A DNA stretch of 64,000 nucleotides from Tetmemena sp. SeJ-2015 (Eukaryota > Ciliophora > Spirotrichea > Sporadotrichida > Oxytrichidae), in NCBI GenBank assembly GCA_027382625.1, contig JAJKFJ010021668.1, positions 1 through 64,000 of the forward strand, read 5' to 3'. A program made the position numbers and the translations under genes. Numbering within the stretch: the first letter of the stretch is position 1; every line of letters begins with the position of its first letter. The notes beneath the pieces are model-generated. The model was not told the DNA's origin, did no database searches, and was given only the letters and a program-made list of their open reading frames with translations. Of this stretch, positions 1 through 11,006 are shown one piece after another.

Positions 1-170
1 GGCCCTACCCAAAGCTCGGGGTGAAAAACCAGTCCAAATCTACTCAGCGCCCCTCAAATGACCCAGATAGCTCTTTGAGACCTCGCAAAGTGTTGCGGGG
101 TCGAGTCGCACCCCTAAAAAGGCGTTTTTGGCCGGAGCCCTCTTCGAAGTAAAATGTGCAAAAGAGGCGT
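1..170. other. GC-richer segment at left edge, possible germline repeat
   Basis: This stretch is clearly richer in G and C than the following 900 bases and shows no convincing reading frame on either strand. It could be the end of a germline-limited repeat or satellite unit, or the edge of a gene outside the window. I cannot tell which from one copy. Confidence 0.25.
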
Positions 171-794
171 TTTCACCAAATGAATTATAAAGTAAAATAT
201 TTTTTTCCAGAGATTTTAGACATCCTAGCTATAGCTCAGACGTTCTCAAAGCGATCTACGAATAGAAATGAGTCTTTCTAGACTTATACCAAAACATTGA
301 AAATATTAGATGATTACCTGATGCTTTGCTTTGTTCAAAATCTAACGATAAGTATTTTAATTCGCAAAGAATTATTTAGAAAATAGAAATAAAATATAAA
401 TTTATATTTTTATTTAATTTATTATTTAATCATAATAATTAATCTAAATAACCTATATTTTATATCATTAAGATTAAATTTAAAGAATAGGTTAAAAAAC
501 TAATGAAAATTTAAAATTTAAAATTTTGTTAATTTTTTCTATAATTTTTATAAATTTTATATATATATCCAGTTAATTATTATCTCCTTCTTTTCTTCTT
601 CTTACAAAACCAACAATATTAGTTTTAGTATCCTGCTGAAGATTTTATGTTTAAGTAGTTATATTGAAAATTATTATTTATATGATCTTTTTGTCTTTAC
701 AGTATTATTATGACTGCATGTTTTCGATTGAATATCTTAAATTTTATATATTTTTCTCCTTTATTTTTTTATTCTTATTATATTCTCTCTCTAG

Positions 795-834
<40 letters not shown>

Positions 835-1131
835 TATAAATTATTCACTTTAAATGACTATCTTAACATGTTCCTTTTCTTTAATAAACTCAATTAAATT
901 AATATGAAGATGGCGGTTATTCATTCGGAGTCTTCTCTCACCTTAAACAAATAACAGTTCTTTGCAGAGACTCTAAAAATGAAAAAAAGAGAATAATTTA
1001 TACAACATTATTAACTTGGTACTTTACTTATAGGGGATTGATTCCTCATAAAATTTAAAAACATAATATATTGCAATTTTATCAAGAATTCTATCTTTAT
1101 TTGTTTTTGCTTACCTCTTTCATGTAATCAT
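171..1131. other. AT-rich DNA without a recognisable gene
   Basis: Mostly A and T, with short frames only. It holds a run of about 17 AT dinucleotides at roughly 797-831. I see no conserved motif on either strand. In a hypotrich germline this is what intergenic or eliminated DNA looks like. Confidence 0.6.
797..831. repeat. (AT)n microsatellite
   Basis: Uninterrupted alternating A and T for about 35 bases. A short frame spans it but is spurious low-complexity coding. Confidence 0.9.
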
Positions 1132-2071
1132 ATTATAGATGAGAATTTAATAGAGAATCGAAGGTTGTAGGAAGCAAAATGAACACTTTCCAAGGCTGAT
1201 GTCTACTGGCTCTAATGCGTGGCCGTTTTATTAAATATTTCTAATCTAGTTCAGATTATAATGAAAAACCGAAATTAAATTAAATAAATAAGATCAACTT
1301 AAAATTTTTTAACTTTCCCTGATTGTTTCATTGGTGGATTGGTTAATATTCAGGCGTACCCATCTCAAACTACCGCACCTCCATTTCCACTAATCCACCG
1401 CAGCTAAACTTAGAGATCAGGTTTAATAGGGTGTCTCCGCAGTCCAACATGCACGATCTCGTCTCTGAGTGCCAACAGTATCAGGAAGCCGGAGTGTGAT
1501 CTATGACCAGTGAGGAGTTCCCCCCCAGGAAGTGAGGGTTCGAACCCTACCGGTGACCAGAGACGGTGTCTCTGTGTGAGCCCGCGTTAATAGAGAGGAC
1601 GAAGAGTGAAGAGAGCAGCAGGAACAGTGAAGGGCAGGTAAGAGATGTCACCGGTAGGGTTCGAACCCTCACTTCCTGGGGGGAACTCCTCACTGGTCAT
1701 AGATCACACTCCGGCTTCCTGATACTGTTGGCACTCAGAGACGAGATCGTGCATGTTGGACTGCGGAGACACCCTATTAAACCTGATCTCTAAGTTTAGC
1801 TGCGGTGGATTAGTGGAAATGGAGGTGCGGTAGTTTGAGATGGGTACGCCTGAATATTAACCAATCCACCAATGAAACAATCAGGGAAAGTTAAAAAATT
1901 TTAAGTTGATCTTATTTATTTAATTTAATTTCGGTTTTTCATTATAATCTGAACTAGATTAGAAATATTTAATAAAACGGCCACGCATTAGAGCCAGTAG
2001 ACATCAGCCTTGGAAAGTGTTCATTTTGCTTCCTACAACCTTCGATTCTCTATTAAATTCTCATCTATAAT
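1132..2071. repeat. Long inverted repeat (hairpin) with arms of about 425 bp
   Basis: The left arm (about 1132-1557) is repeated in reverse complement at about 1646-2071, around a spacer of about 88 bp. The arms are essentially identical except for one base in a C/G homopolymer (seven C at 1520-1526, six G in the other arm). Each arm contains GGTTCGAACCC, a perfect match to a tRNA B-box consensus, but no convincing tRNA fold around it. The arms are GC-richer than their flanks, which end abruptly in AT-rich DNA. It could be a germline palindrome, a tRNA-derived element, or an amplification/assembly chimera. Confidence 0.85.
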
Positions 2072-2438
2072 CCTATATTTGATATTTAAAAACTTTCTAT
2101 ATTTTATAGTTTAAATAATTTTGAAATTTAAAAATGTTCTACGCATTTTCTCTGGTATGGGTAATATTTTCAGCCGCACTCAATTTTATTGTAACTTTTT
2201 ATTTTCTTTAAATTTTTGTAGAATAAACCTCAAATAATTGATTATCACTTGGTAGGGGGTGTAACTTCTCATTCTGCAAAGATCAGTCTTGTTGTTAAAG
2301 AATAAATTTGATTAAAATATATATTATTGAAGTCGTCAGGGTGAAGCTCAAAAATAAGATCAAAACTGATGCAAGGAAGGGGAGGTTTGGTGACTGTTTT
2401 TTAAAAAAGTGATATATATGATAAATTTTAAATAAACA

Positions 2439-2567
2439 ATGGCAGGTGAAGACACAGACTTCAAGCACATCAACAAGAACATCGACTTCGAGACCACCAC
2501 CACACACCACCAGCTACTCCACCACTGCGCTCACCAACGCCAACAGCCTCCTCGACCTCAAGGTCAA
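2439..2567 (+). CDS. Possible 5' coding piece in hairpin arm, unknown product
   Basis: Starts with ATG in an AT-rich leader ending ATAAACA and stays open for about 43 codons to the end of the hairpin arm, where similarity to the other arm stops. GC content rises sharply inside the frame, which suggests an exon of a well-expressed gene. The mirrored copy in the right arm reads on the minus strand. There is no domain I recognise, and no continuation is visible across the arm boundary, so it is at best a gene fragment. Confidence 0.3.
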
Positions 2568-2700
2568 AGCAGTTTCAGTCATAATCTTACAGATGGTAGC
2601 TTCACTTTTGTTTGATCCCCTTGTTTTAGAGTCTTCATTATCTGAACCAACTATTCCTCTCGTACTAAGTTGGATTACTGCCTTTGAACTTTACAGCAAG
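2568..2700 (-). pseudogene. Fragment of large-subunit (26S/28S) rRNA, 3' region
   Basis: Read on the minus strand, the hairpin spacer contains AACTTAGTACGAGAGGAA, the almost invariant sarcin-ricin-downstream segment near the 3' end of eukaryotic LSU rRNA. It is followed by TCAGATAAT and then GAAGCTACCATCTG and GATTATGACTGAA, in the order expected for eukaryotic 26S rRNA. The stretch between them is shortened and divergent, and nothing before or after continues the rRNA. It is therefore a diverged fragment rather than a functional gene. Recognition is by remembered consensus. Confidence 0.7.
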
Positions 2701-2951
2701 TTCAAAGTTGACCTTGAGGTCGAGGAGGCTGTTGGCGTTGGTGAGCGCAGTGGTGGAGTAGCTGGTGGTGTGTGGTGGTGGTCTCGAAGTCGATGTTCTT
2801 GTTGATGTGCTTGAAGTCTGTGTCTTCACCTGCCATTGTTTATTTAAAATTTATCATATATATCACTTTTTTAAAAAACAGTCACCAAACCTCCCCTTCC
2901 TTGCATCAGTTTTGATCTTATTTTTGAGCTTCACCCTGACGACTTCAATAA

Positions 2952-3930
2952 CTTAGATTAAACTTTAATTGCTCAAATTTTTATAATAATACTAGTGTCC
3001 CTTATAATAAGCTTTTGAACTGGTATTTGAAGATTTATGATAATATTATTCAATGAGAAATTTAGCCTTATTAAAGATTAAATGCTTAAATTTTATATGA
3101 TAATTTAAATTTTTTTTGCTTTCTTAATAGATTTAATTTGTTTAATTTCAAATTAAAAATTATCAAGTATTCTTATTTTATTTTAAAGCTGGATATAAAT
3201 AATAAAATTAGAATATAGTTTTATATTACTTGTAAATATTGATAAATTATTCTACTTATATGTTTTCTTTATTTAAAAATCACGATTTAATATAAAATTA
3301 CTTTACTCCTAAGCATTTCGATGACTAAGTAGATATTATATTAGAGTTATTCGACAAAAATATTTTTATTTCAAATAAGAAGATCCAAGAATTTGATTAA
3401 AATAATAGAATTAATAAATTACTCTACATTAATATATCTAAAACTAATTTCATCAAATTAGTGTAAATGAGAATGAGAATTTAATGAGAGAGAAAAAAAA
3501 CGAATTAAATTATGTATTAAATTAAAAAGATTATATTGCAGAATCTCAGATTTGAGTAATTATTACACCATTCGATCCAGCATAAAATTTTAAGAATATA
3601 TTATCCTTGAATTTTTTTAATGAATTCTCCGTCCAGATTTATAAAGAGAAAGATCTCTCTTTTATAAAATTTTGAATTGGGAGCAAAGAATCATCAATTT
3701 ATTAAATTACTTCTACTCATTATAGGCTGTTTGCAATTTTCTTGATTTGGTTAATTACAACATCTAATGCGTTAACATAAATATTAAAACTTTTAGTTAT
3801 CCAAATAGGAGAAGATAATCATGTAAAACTACACAAGTAGTTTATAAATTGAACTCCTTTATCTTTTTAATAGGTTTGCAAATAATAGGATAATTTCCAA
3901 AAATTAATTTTGAATTATAAATTAAAATCT
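2952..3930. other. AT-rich DNA without a recognisable gene
   Basis: No conserved frame seen on either strand. The 5' end of the following phosphatase gene (signal peptide and first exons) may lie in the last few hundred bases, but I could not identify it. Confidence 0.5.
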
Positions 3931-3933
3931 TGA

Positions 3934-5436
3934 ATTTTTGAATTTGATTCCATAAAACTAAGATCCGAGCCAAGCATATAAATTGAATTCTAAAATCTCA
4001 TGAGCTAAACTACTTACGAATTTAAATACAAAGCTTAATCAATTGGAGCAAAGTAAATTTAATCCGAATGGCTATCAGGGAAATTCAAAACTTTTGGGAA
4101 TGATATCTTAATATAATTTAAACTTATTATATATCACAGATTTCAGTTTCATTGCTTCATCGTGCGCCAAAAGTTAATCAAACACTCCACTTTTTTAAAC
4201 AATGAAGAGCTTGAATCCTGACTTTGTCCTTAATGTTGGTGATCTACACTATTCTATGAGGAATAGGTCAAAGACAGGAGATTTTCTAAATGCTTATAAA
4301 ACATAATCCGAATTTAATTTTTATCATGAAGTATTTAAGTCCTCAAACCAGAAAAGTTTCTATCAAAGTTTCCCTTTGGTCTACACTTTCGATGACCATG
4401 ATTTTGGAAGTAACAATGCAGATTATCATAGTAACTCATCGGATCATGCAAATGTAGCATATAGAGTAAGCAATTATATATAGTAGAATAACCTTTTAGA
4501 AAATATTACCTAATTACCAGCTCCCTATAAAAGGAATATACTAGAAGTTTAATGTTGGAAAGATTTTGTTTATTTCATTGGATGGAAGGACCTTTAAGAA
4601 TTCCTACTACCCAGACACATTACTGTAACCTTAAATTTATCTTAATTTTTTAGGGTAACTAATTTGGGGATTGAACAAAAGGAATGGCTTGAAAGAAGTT
4701 TAGAAGAAGCTGCAATATCTCCAGATATAGAAGGAGTGGTGGTGCTTTTGACTTATCCTTGGTATTCAAAGAGGGAGTGGAATGAGACTACTGCCTATCA
4801 CGAGAAGAAGTAAATCGCTAATCTAATTGAAAGCTTAGGATTCAACACTCCCAAACTAAATTATAAATTCTTGGCTATGATCTCTGGAGACAGTCATATG
4901 ATGGCTTACGAGTCAGGAGTCAGAAATTTGGATGGCCATTTCCCAATCTTTTAGTGCTCTCCTATCGATTCAAAGCCTAGTTGCAAGCAAGGAGGCTATG
5001 GGAGTGAAATATTTATGAATAGAGGTCAATTTTGCAACTTTAGGGTTGGAAAGCACCCCACTAATCCAAATAGAAGTTTAATTAATTTAAGTTGTCTAGA
5101 TTTTTAAGGCTTCGTACACGATAAGTAAGCTTTAAGCTACAATACTTGCAACGACTAGCTTAAACAAGATGAGCAATCTAAATTTAAAGGATTTATTGAA
5201 TTTTAAAATGAGCAGGATCATTTAGACTTTTTGTTAAACTTGAGTAAAAACACTGAGATAGAGGAGGAAGAAAGGTAGAATGCAGAAATAAGTCTTTTTA
5301 TGTTTACTAGGGGACAATGGTGTTCCACTCCTCCAAAAATTAAGGTGCAATTGGCTTTGTCTCTATTTGGACTTGTAGTATTCATAGTATTCTCCTATAA
5401 TGCTCTCAGAAACATTTGCTACGTAAGAGTAGAATG
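3934..5436 (+). CDS. PhoD-like metallophosphatase with C-terminal membrane anchor
   Basis: Likely a phosphomonoesterase/phosphodiesterase of the alkaline phosphatase D family, membrane anchored. Visible family landmarks are GDLHYS (metal binding), TFDDHDFG and SGDSH. Just before the first comes FIASSCAKS, the usual strand ahead of the active site. Introns fit at 4053-4146, 4466-4520 and 4625-4653; each removal keeps the frame. Several in-frame TAA/TAG codons sit inside the domain, showing they encode Gln; TGA at 5434-5436 ends the protein. A hydrophobic stretch (VQLALSLFGLVVFIVFSY) close to the end is a single membrane span. The frame is already open at 3934 and the true start, probably with a signal peptide, was not found, so the 5' end is incomplete here. 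Confidence 0.8.
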
Positions 5437-6110
5437 AGTAGATATAAATATCAACTATAAATTCTCCTTATTTATGAAGATAATTTTTCTTAATTAGTGA
5501 AGAATTTAGATTCTGATGAAAGTCTAAATAAGTTTGAATTTCAAGTCAGGTTGTTTTTATTTATTAAAATATTTAACCTGGATAAATAAATCATATGAAA
5601 CAAAGTGCTAACAAGCTCCAATAAAATAAAAGCATCGCTCCCAATAGATAGATAATATTATTTATAATATTAGAGCCCTTTTGTGGACTCAGCTCTTTAA
5701 ATGATGGGAGGAAAATCTTAAGTGACTTCCATGAAAGCAATTCCTTAAACACATTAAAAATAAATTGACAAAAGAATTCAAACTCCCATATAAATGCAGC
5801 CTAAGGACACTAATCAGAACTAAATTATTTTTAACTAAAGTATTAAAGATGACTACTTACTTGATTAACTTTATGAGAAAGAAATATAAAACCTCCCTTA
5901 AATTCAAATAAACCTCTTAATAAACCTTCATTTATTTTAAAACAAGAATTATAAAAAGTTTACTCAATAAAAAAAGAGCTCTCTTAGATATAACCCAATC
6001 TAAGCTTTTTCAAAAAGGAACAACAATATCTGTTCATGGCTTAATTGGATGCGCAAGTAACTATACAGTAAATAGGACTTCTGAATTTATTTTATGAAGC
6101 CATATAGATA
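5437..6110 (+). other. Intergenic stretch with weak overlapping frames
   Basis: Several open frames in the ciliate code overlap here, for example from ATG 5596 to about 5769 and from about 5796 to about 6082. None shows a domain, and the frames are in AT-rich, Lys/Asn/Gln-rich sequence. They could be a small gene broken by eliminated inserts or just long chance frames, since only TGA is a stop. I would not annotate a product. Confidence 0.3.
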
Positions 6111-7036
6111 ATGGAGTAAAGTGATTCTGAAGATGATGAAGAAAAGAAAGGAATTCTAAGGACAAGCTTTCCAGCGGAAGAGTCTAAGATATCCTTGGGG
6201 TAGTCAAATTAAAACGACTAGGATGATGAAGAATATGAACCTACTTAGGCACCAAATTTAATGGTCCAAGAAGTAAAGCAATATATGACAGTTTCTAATC
6301 AAGGTTCTACTAAGGCCTCTCATGGAGACGTTGCTGGTACCAATCATGAAATGTCTACACCTCATCCTCCTTTAGTCACGGGCGGGGGAATAATCTTAAC
6401 CTAAGTGGCTGTGCTTGATCATTTTCTCTTAGTTAAAGAAATTTCAGAGGCATTTTTGTCAAAAAGTACAAAATAGATCTTAATTTAAGGTCTGCTTTTA
6501 TAGTTCAGTCAAAGAGGTTTAGCTAGTAAGCTTGAATTTTATATTTTGAACTCCTTAAGATAGCTGTTGCTGGATAAATTCCTATCTTAGTACCTAAGAT
6601 ACTCTCAATTTATTATAATAAAATTATATTATTTTTTTTAGTTATTCTCTCAGCTGAAATAGAAGTTAAATCTTAGCTACTATCTTAATAAAAGGGGGCG
6701 AAGTAATTCTTATAAAAGAATTATGGCAATTAAAACTCACAACTGAAGGAGTTTCAAGATAGTATTTTCAAATTTGTTAAAGAGGATATGCCTATGGATG
6801 ATTAGGCTGTTCTTTTTAGGTTCATTCAACAGTTCTCAAAGCTCTATTCAAAATCAATTCTTGGTTTAAGGAAAATAGCTAAGGGAGGAGAAGCTGTTGT
6901 AAACAGAATGAAAACTATTGAAAATACAGAGTTGGTTGCAAAATGCACTCTCTTCTACAGTAAATCACAGCATCCTAAGTCAATTCACAGAGCTTTTATG
7001 AGCATACTCAAGGAATCATAGACATTAAAGCTTTGA
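6111..7036 (+). CDS. Conserved-looking protein of unknown function, one IES
   Basis: Starts MEQSDSEDDEEKK and ends with TGA at 7034-7036. An acidic, Gln/Ser-rich N-terminus is followed by a helical region (…HFLLVKEISEAFL…) and a second helical part around FKFVKEDMPMDDQ. The frame breaks near 6610; a 32-bp AT-rich insert flanked by TTATT (6610-6614 and 6642-6646) explains it. Removing one copy plus the insert gives a continuous 297-residue protein, which is the main evidence that the gene is real. I recognise no family. The next 650 bases contain more coding-like sequence, so it may continue through unresolved joins. Confidence 0.55.
6615..6646 (+). other. IES with pointer TTATT
   Basis: Pointer copies at 6610-6614 and 6642-6646. 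Removing 32 bp restores the frame of the surrounding gene (…RYSQ joined to FILSAE…). Confidence 0.65.
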
Positions 7037-7700
7037 ATAATCGAAAGTGCATTCCTTAAGTGAAAGAAGAGATCATGATGTTAGATTAGGATTAAAAGCG
7101 AATCTAACGATATGTTGTTATCGTGGAGAAAGCTGAGTATATAATTTCTCAAATAAATACAATGATAGAATGAGATAAATTTACAAAAAAAGAGACTGAA
7201 ATCCGCAGAAAGCGAATTTTCTTATTAAGTGAAGCTGACTAAATATTCGGAGGCCTAGTCAACGGGGATAATCAATTTTTATTTTTATTAAATAACTACG
7301 TTATAAGTTTTTCAAAGAGAACATATCATCAACCAATAAACCCAAAATAAATTGTGAAGGAATCAGTTAAGATTGATAGGTGGGCAGAATAATAATACTT
7401 TTTACAGTTCTGAAAGGGAGATATTTTCATCGTTCGTCACTGGTGCAGCCGAAGAAAGAACTTTTGTAATTTAGGCAACGTTTATAAACTTCCTCAGGCT
7501 TTTGAAAAGGATTCAGATGCTGCTAATGAATACCTAGCTGGGGCTAAGAATTTCAAGATAGAAGATACAATAAATAAATTTATTTAGAGATATTGTCTAA
7601 CTCAATTTTAAGAAAAAAGACGAAAAGCCTTTCTATTGATGATATCATAACTAATATTAACTAATTTTTCCTTCAAGTTCCTTAGATAAAAATAAGGATA
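7037..7700 (+). other. Coding-like stretch with broken frames
   Basis: Parts translate sensibly, e.g. around 7198-7260 (…LLSEADQIFGG…) and 7380-7560 (…FVTGAAEERTF…). The frames are interrupted by TGA at several points and I could not find pointer pairs that join them cleanly. It may be the 3' part of the preceding gene with several IESs, or a decaying gene. It ends tail-to-tail against the syntaxin gene. Confidence 0.3.
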
Positions 7701-9082
7701 TCATCGTCTGATAATCAAAATCAAAATTATTGCAAGATTAGATTTAATTTTTTAAATTGTGATTTATTTTAATTTGATGGATAAAATGAGGACAAAGAGT
7801 ACGACTCCTATGAGTATAGCAATTAAGTATTTGCTCTAGCCCTAAAGCCTACTTGATCTGATTTCAAGCTGCTCTTTGCCTCCTTCAACATTTTCTTTGG
7901 CAGACTCCATATCAGTGTTAATTTCCTCTATTTTTTTGCCTTATTCTTTGGTTTCAATTCCTATATCCTTGGCGACTTAGTTGACATCTGACATAAGCTT
8001 ATGTACAATTTTTAGTTATTTTTCTCTATCCTAAAGAAAGTCTGTAATCTATTCAGTCTCAGCCAATATTCGCAGCCTAAACCAATTAATCAAAAATTGT
8101 CTTCTCTTACTGAGCTCTTTTTTGCGACTCTCTTAAAACCTGCTATTGCTATTATTAATTTGAGTCTGAATCTCTGCTCAGGTTGATCTGATCTCCTGAA
8201 TCATCTTCAAAATATCCTTATGTTTTCTTTACTCCCTTATCTTCATAGCGAGAACTAATTAAATAAGTTATCCCTCTATTTCCTTACTTAATTTTGTTTG
8301 AAGTATTTATTTTTCCACTGAGAGCAAGTCCATTGCCAGAGTCAGTAATGGCTGCTGTACTCTTTATAGTAGGTATTCCGTTAATAAGTTATAATTTAAT
8401 AAGGGACTCTCTGAAGTATTTGATATTGGACTGCTCGCATTCTTCGAACCTTTTTGCGAAGGCTTCAAACTTCTTGGTTAGATCATTGAAGTTCTGCTTG
8501 ATAGAATTGTATTCCCTCATTCGCTTTTAGTTTTCTGAGACGCCTGAGACTTAAAAATCTTTGAGAACTTCTAAAGAAGATTTTATGTTTTTTGCAAGAG
8601 TTGCTATCTTCCTGAGAATATCCTCTCTAAGATAGAAATTAAGTTGATAAATCTATAGATTACATATTGGTCCTTATCTTGCTGTCTCGATCATTCATGA
8701 AATCTTCGCGCGACATGGATTCTCTTCGATTTACACTATCCTCGTACTTTTTCATCTATAAATCATTCATATTAATTTCTTGGTGCTTACATTGTTGCTT
8801 AAACTTGTGATTTAGTCTGAATACTACTCGAGCATGGAGTTTAACTTATTCACCACGTCCATGTAATTAAACAATTAAAATAATTCATAGGGTCATCATC
8901 ATTTCCTCTCAAGAGAAGTGGTTCCTAAAGAAGCTTTTTATGTTTTTGCAATCTCACCAACGACAGCAAAGTATAAATAGATGCAATAAAACTGCAATTA
9001 TTACCTAAGCAATTTCTTTGTCATTAAAGTTAGCCTTTGCATATTAGCTCTTGGACTTAGGAGCAGTAGTATCCCAAGACAT
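7701..9082 (-). CDS. Syntaxin-type Qa-SNARE
   Basis: A target-membrane SNARE for vesicle fusion. The start is ATG at 9082 (MSWDTTAPKS). Helical N-terminal bundle sequence follows (…NSIKQNFNDLTKKFEAF…), then a Gln-rich linker, then the SNARE motif (…QITDFLQDREKQL… to …NVEGGKEQLE) and a C-terminal membrane span (YLIAILIGVVLFVLIL) with a short tail; TGA is at 7701-7703. The linker and SNARE motif are in different frames as they stand. A 13-bp insert with pointer GGCTG repairs this, giving LVQAETEQI. Further small inserts or introns exist near 9006-8880 and 8670. The syntaxin subtype cannot be assigned. In-frame TAA/TAG codons in the SNARE motif read well as Gln. Confidence 0.85.
8065..8077 (-). 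other. 13-bp IES with pointer GGCTG in the syntaxin gene
   Basis: On the minus strand GGCTG occurs twice, 13 bp apart (plus-strand positions 8073-8077 and 8060-8064). Deleting one copy and the 8 bp between them joins the SNARE linker to the SNARE motif in frame. This is one of the shortest inserts in the window. Confidence 0.85.
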
Positions 9083-9626
9083 TTCTTCTTAAATTTTGTT
9101 TATAATTCCCAAATTCTTATTATTATTATTATCATAAACAATTACAAACTATGAGGAAATGGCTAAATTTAATTTATAAATTTATAATGCAAAGTTTATT
9201 ATCAAAGCAGCTCTTTCAAACTAACATAATCAAATAAAAACTCACAGGATACAAAATAGTGCGTCTTGTTAGTCAATAGAGACGACAGATAAGTCACAAA
9301 ACATAATAAATAAAGACAAATATAAAGTAAAGTAAAGTAAAGTAAAGTAAAGTTTAAGGAATATAATTAATAATCAATTTCTTAAAACAGCACTTATCGT
9401 ACTGAATTATAAAATCAGTTATTATCCTATGTGAGAAGACAAATATAAAAACCTTACAATAAGAAACAAGTTTACTAAAGAGACTAGGGTATATTTCTCT
9501 ACTCAATAAGTTTCAATGTAAAATTTGTGATAAATAAATTGGTTTTAGTCAATTGGATTAGTAAGATAACATCGACCAACCTGATCAAAGAGTAAATTTT
9601 GATAAATTTGACACGATATTTCATAG
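9083..9626. other. AT-rich intergenic region with pentanucleotide repeat
   Basis: Lies between two divergently transcribed genes (syntaxin on minus, OXLD1-like on plus), so it must hold both promoters; no specific element could be recognised. A tandem run of about six AGTAA units lies at about 9326-9354. Confidence 0.6.
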
Positions 9627-9806
9627 ATGAGTGAAATAGAGGAGCTGTAAAAGTACTTAGAGAGACTTGTCTAGCCTGAAATGAGTGGAGATTGCTGTGG
9701 CAATGGATGCTCAGACTGCGTAAAAGAAGAATACTATAGGTAATTAGACGACTTTGAAACTAAGAGAGATACTGTTCTTGAAAGAATTTATATTTTGTAT
9801 TTATGA
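9627..9806 (+). CDS. Small oxidoreductase-like (OXLD1-type) domain protein
   Basis: Predicted 59 residues. It contains PEMSGDCCGNGCSDCVKEEY, which matches the Cys-rich core of the oxidoreductase-like domain (P…DCC..GC..CV…Y). That domain occurs in small mitochondrial or redox-linked proteins in many eukaryotes. The frame runs from ATG 9627 to TGA 9804-9806 without interruption. The exact role is unknown. The C-terminus (…RIYILYL) looks AT-driven, so a downstream insert could hide a longer tail. Confidence 0.65.
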
Positions 9807-10052
9807 CCTGAAGGTTGAAGCAGGATTGATAGAAAAATGAGAATGGGGACTATTATATTTCTCTTTCATTATTTCTTCATCAAAAATACATAATCTCTCT
9901 ATTTTAAAAAGAATTAAAATCTTCTATATTATTTATTGAAATGAAATAAAACTAGTTCTGCATTTCAATAGGCTTTGACTCATCCGAAAATTTGAGTTAA
10001 ATATAATATAAATTAATTTGAGTAATACCTGGGATTCTTGATAATATACTCT

Positions 10053-10990
10053 ATGGCAGGAGTAATATTTTTGGGATTTGTTTACTTATACGAAGAATTA
10101 ACTTACCCAAACACATACTATAAAATAATTATTTATAGCTGAATAAGTAGTTCAGAGGATACTTTGGAGTCAAATCGTTTTATGAATTCCTAAATGCTCA
10201 AGAAGAATAAAACCTGAGATTTGAAGGGCAAATAGCTGAATGCTATTACGAAACAATAACCCCAGAAGATTTCATTTAAGATTTTGTAAATAAGTAAAGG
10301 CCTTGTCTTTTCAAAGGATATGCTAAGATCTGGCCTGCATACAATAAATGGAAGAACGAATCCTATCTTAGAGAAAGGGCGGGGAGTGAAGTAATATATG
10401 CTGAAAAATAAAAGGACAATAGATTTGCTTACTTCACATCAGGAGCAAAGCGAGTGTACATGACATACTCGGACTTTCTAACAAAATTTTCTTAAGAAAA
10501 CAGAACTGAGCATTTTTACTACTCTTTTGAAGACCCTCCAGGTTCTCTAAAAGAGGATATAATAGATATTCCAATAGTCAAAGATTACTTTGATCTATTG
10601 TAAATTACTTATTGGCATGGCTATGGAACTTTAACAAGACCTCACACAGATTCCATGGAAAATATCATATGTGTGTTTGAGGGCTACAAAAACTTTACCT
10701 TCGTGCCTAATCATCACACTCCTTATGTATATGCTGGCTATAACGGTTTGCCTTAAAATTACAGCCCTTTGGAATTTGTAAACCCAGATTATGAAAAATA
10801 CCCTCTATTTAGGAAGGCAAAGCTTAGTTGGGCTTTTGTAGATGAAGGTGACTGCCTATATATGCCTTCTTTTTGGTGGCATTAAGTTGAGAGTAGCCCA
10901 GGAGTGACTCTTGCTCTTTCTCATTGGTATTAAATTCAGCATTTGATTAGCGATATTTCTACAGTTGCATTTGGAAATTCTATAATATGA
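10053..10990 (+). CDS. JmjC/cupin-8 family protein (2-oxoglutarate dioxygenase-like)
   Basis: About 292 residues after removing an intron at 10080-10138; both exons are whole numbers of codons. It starts MAGVIFLGF, a short hydrophobic N-terminus. The core has RPHTDSMENIICVF, with the His-x-Asp iron ligands followed by the usual conserved Asn, and later MPSFWWHQVESSPG, with the distal His. This is the arrangement of JmjC/cupin-8 hydroxylases that use Fe(II) and 2-oxoglutarate. The substrate cannot be told: tRNA-wybutosine, ribosomal-protein and factor-inhibiting-HIF-like members share the fold. The TGA stop is at 10988-10990. Confidence 0.8.
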
Positions 10991-11006
10991 GTAAATCTTT
11001 AATCAC

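Larger units (their letters stand above)
2324..2951. repeat. Second long inverted repeat (arms 244 bp) around an rRNA fragment
   Basis: Arms at 2324-2567 and 2708-2951 are reverse complements of each other; the spacer is 2568-2707. Each arm holds the same short reading frame, starting at ATG 2439 in the left arm and read on the minus strand in the right arm. It begins MAGEDTDFKH and is followed by a Thr/His/Gln-rich stretch; its base composition is more GC-rich than the surroundings, as in a real exon. I do not recognise the product. The spacer contains a piece of large-subunit rRNA, listed separately. Confidence 0.9.

Noticed and set aside
1500..1650. A functional tRNA gene inside the first hairpin
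   Set aside because: A B-box match is present but D-arm, anticodon arm and acceptor stem do not fold, and the match is itself a palindrome (GGTTCGAACC).
7000..7700. TGA read as Trp, as in some other ciliates
   Set aside because: TGA ends PhoD-like, alpha-galactosidase, cytochrome b5/FA2H, PDK1 and other proteins exactly where families end, and Trp in conserved domains is always TGG.
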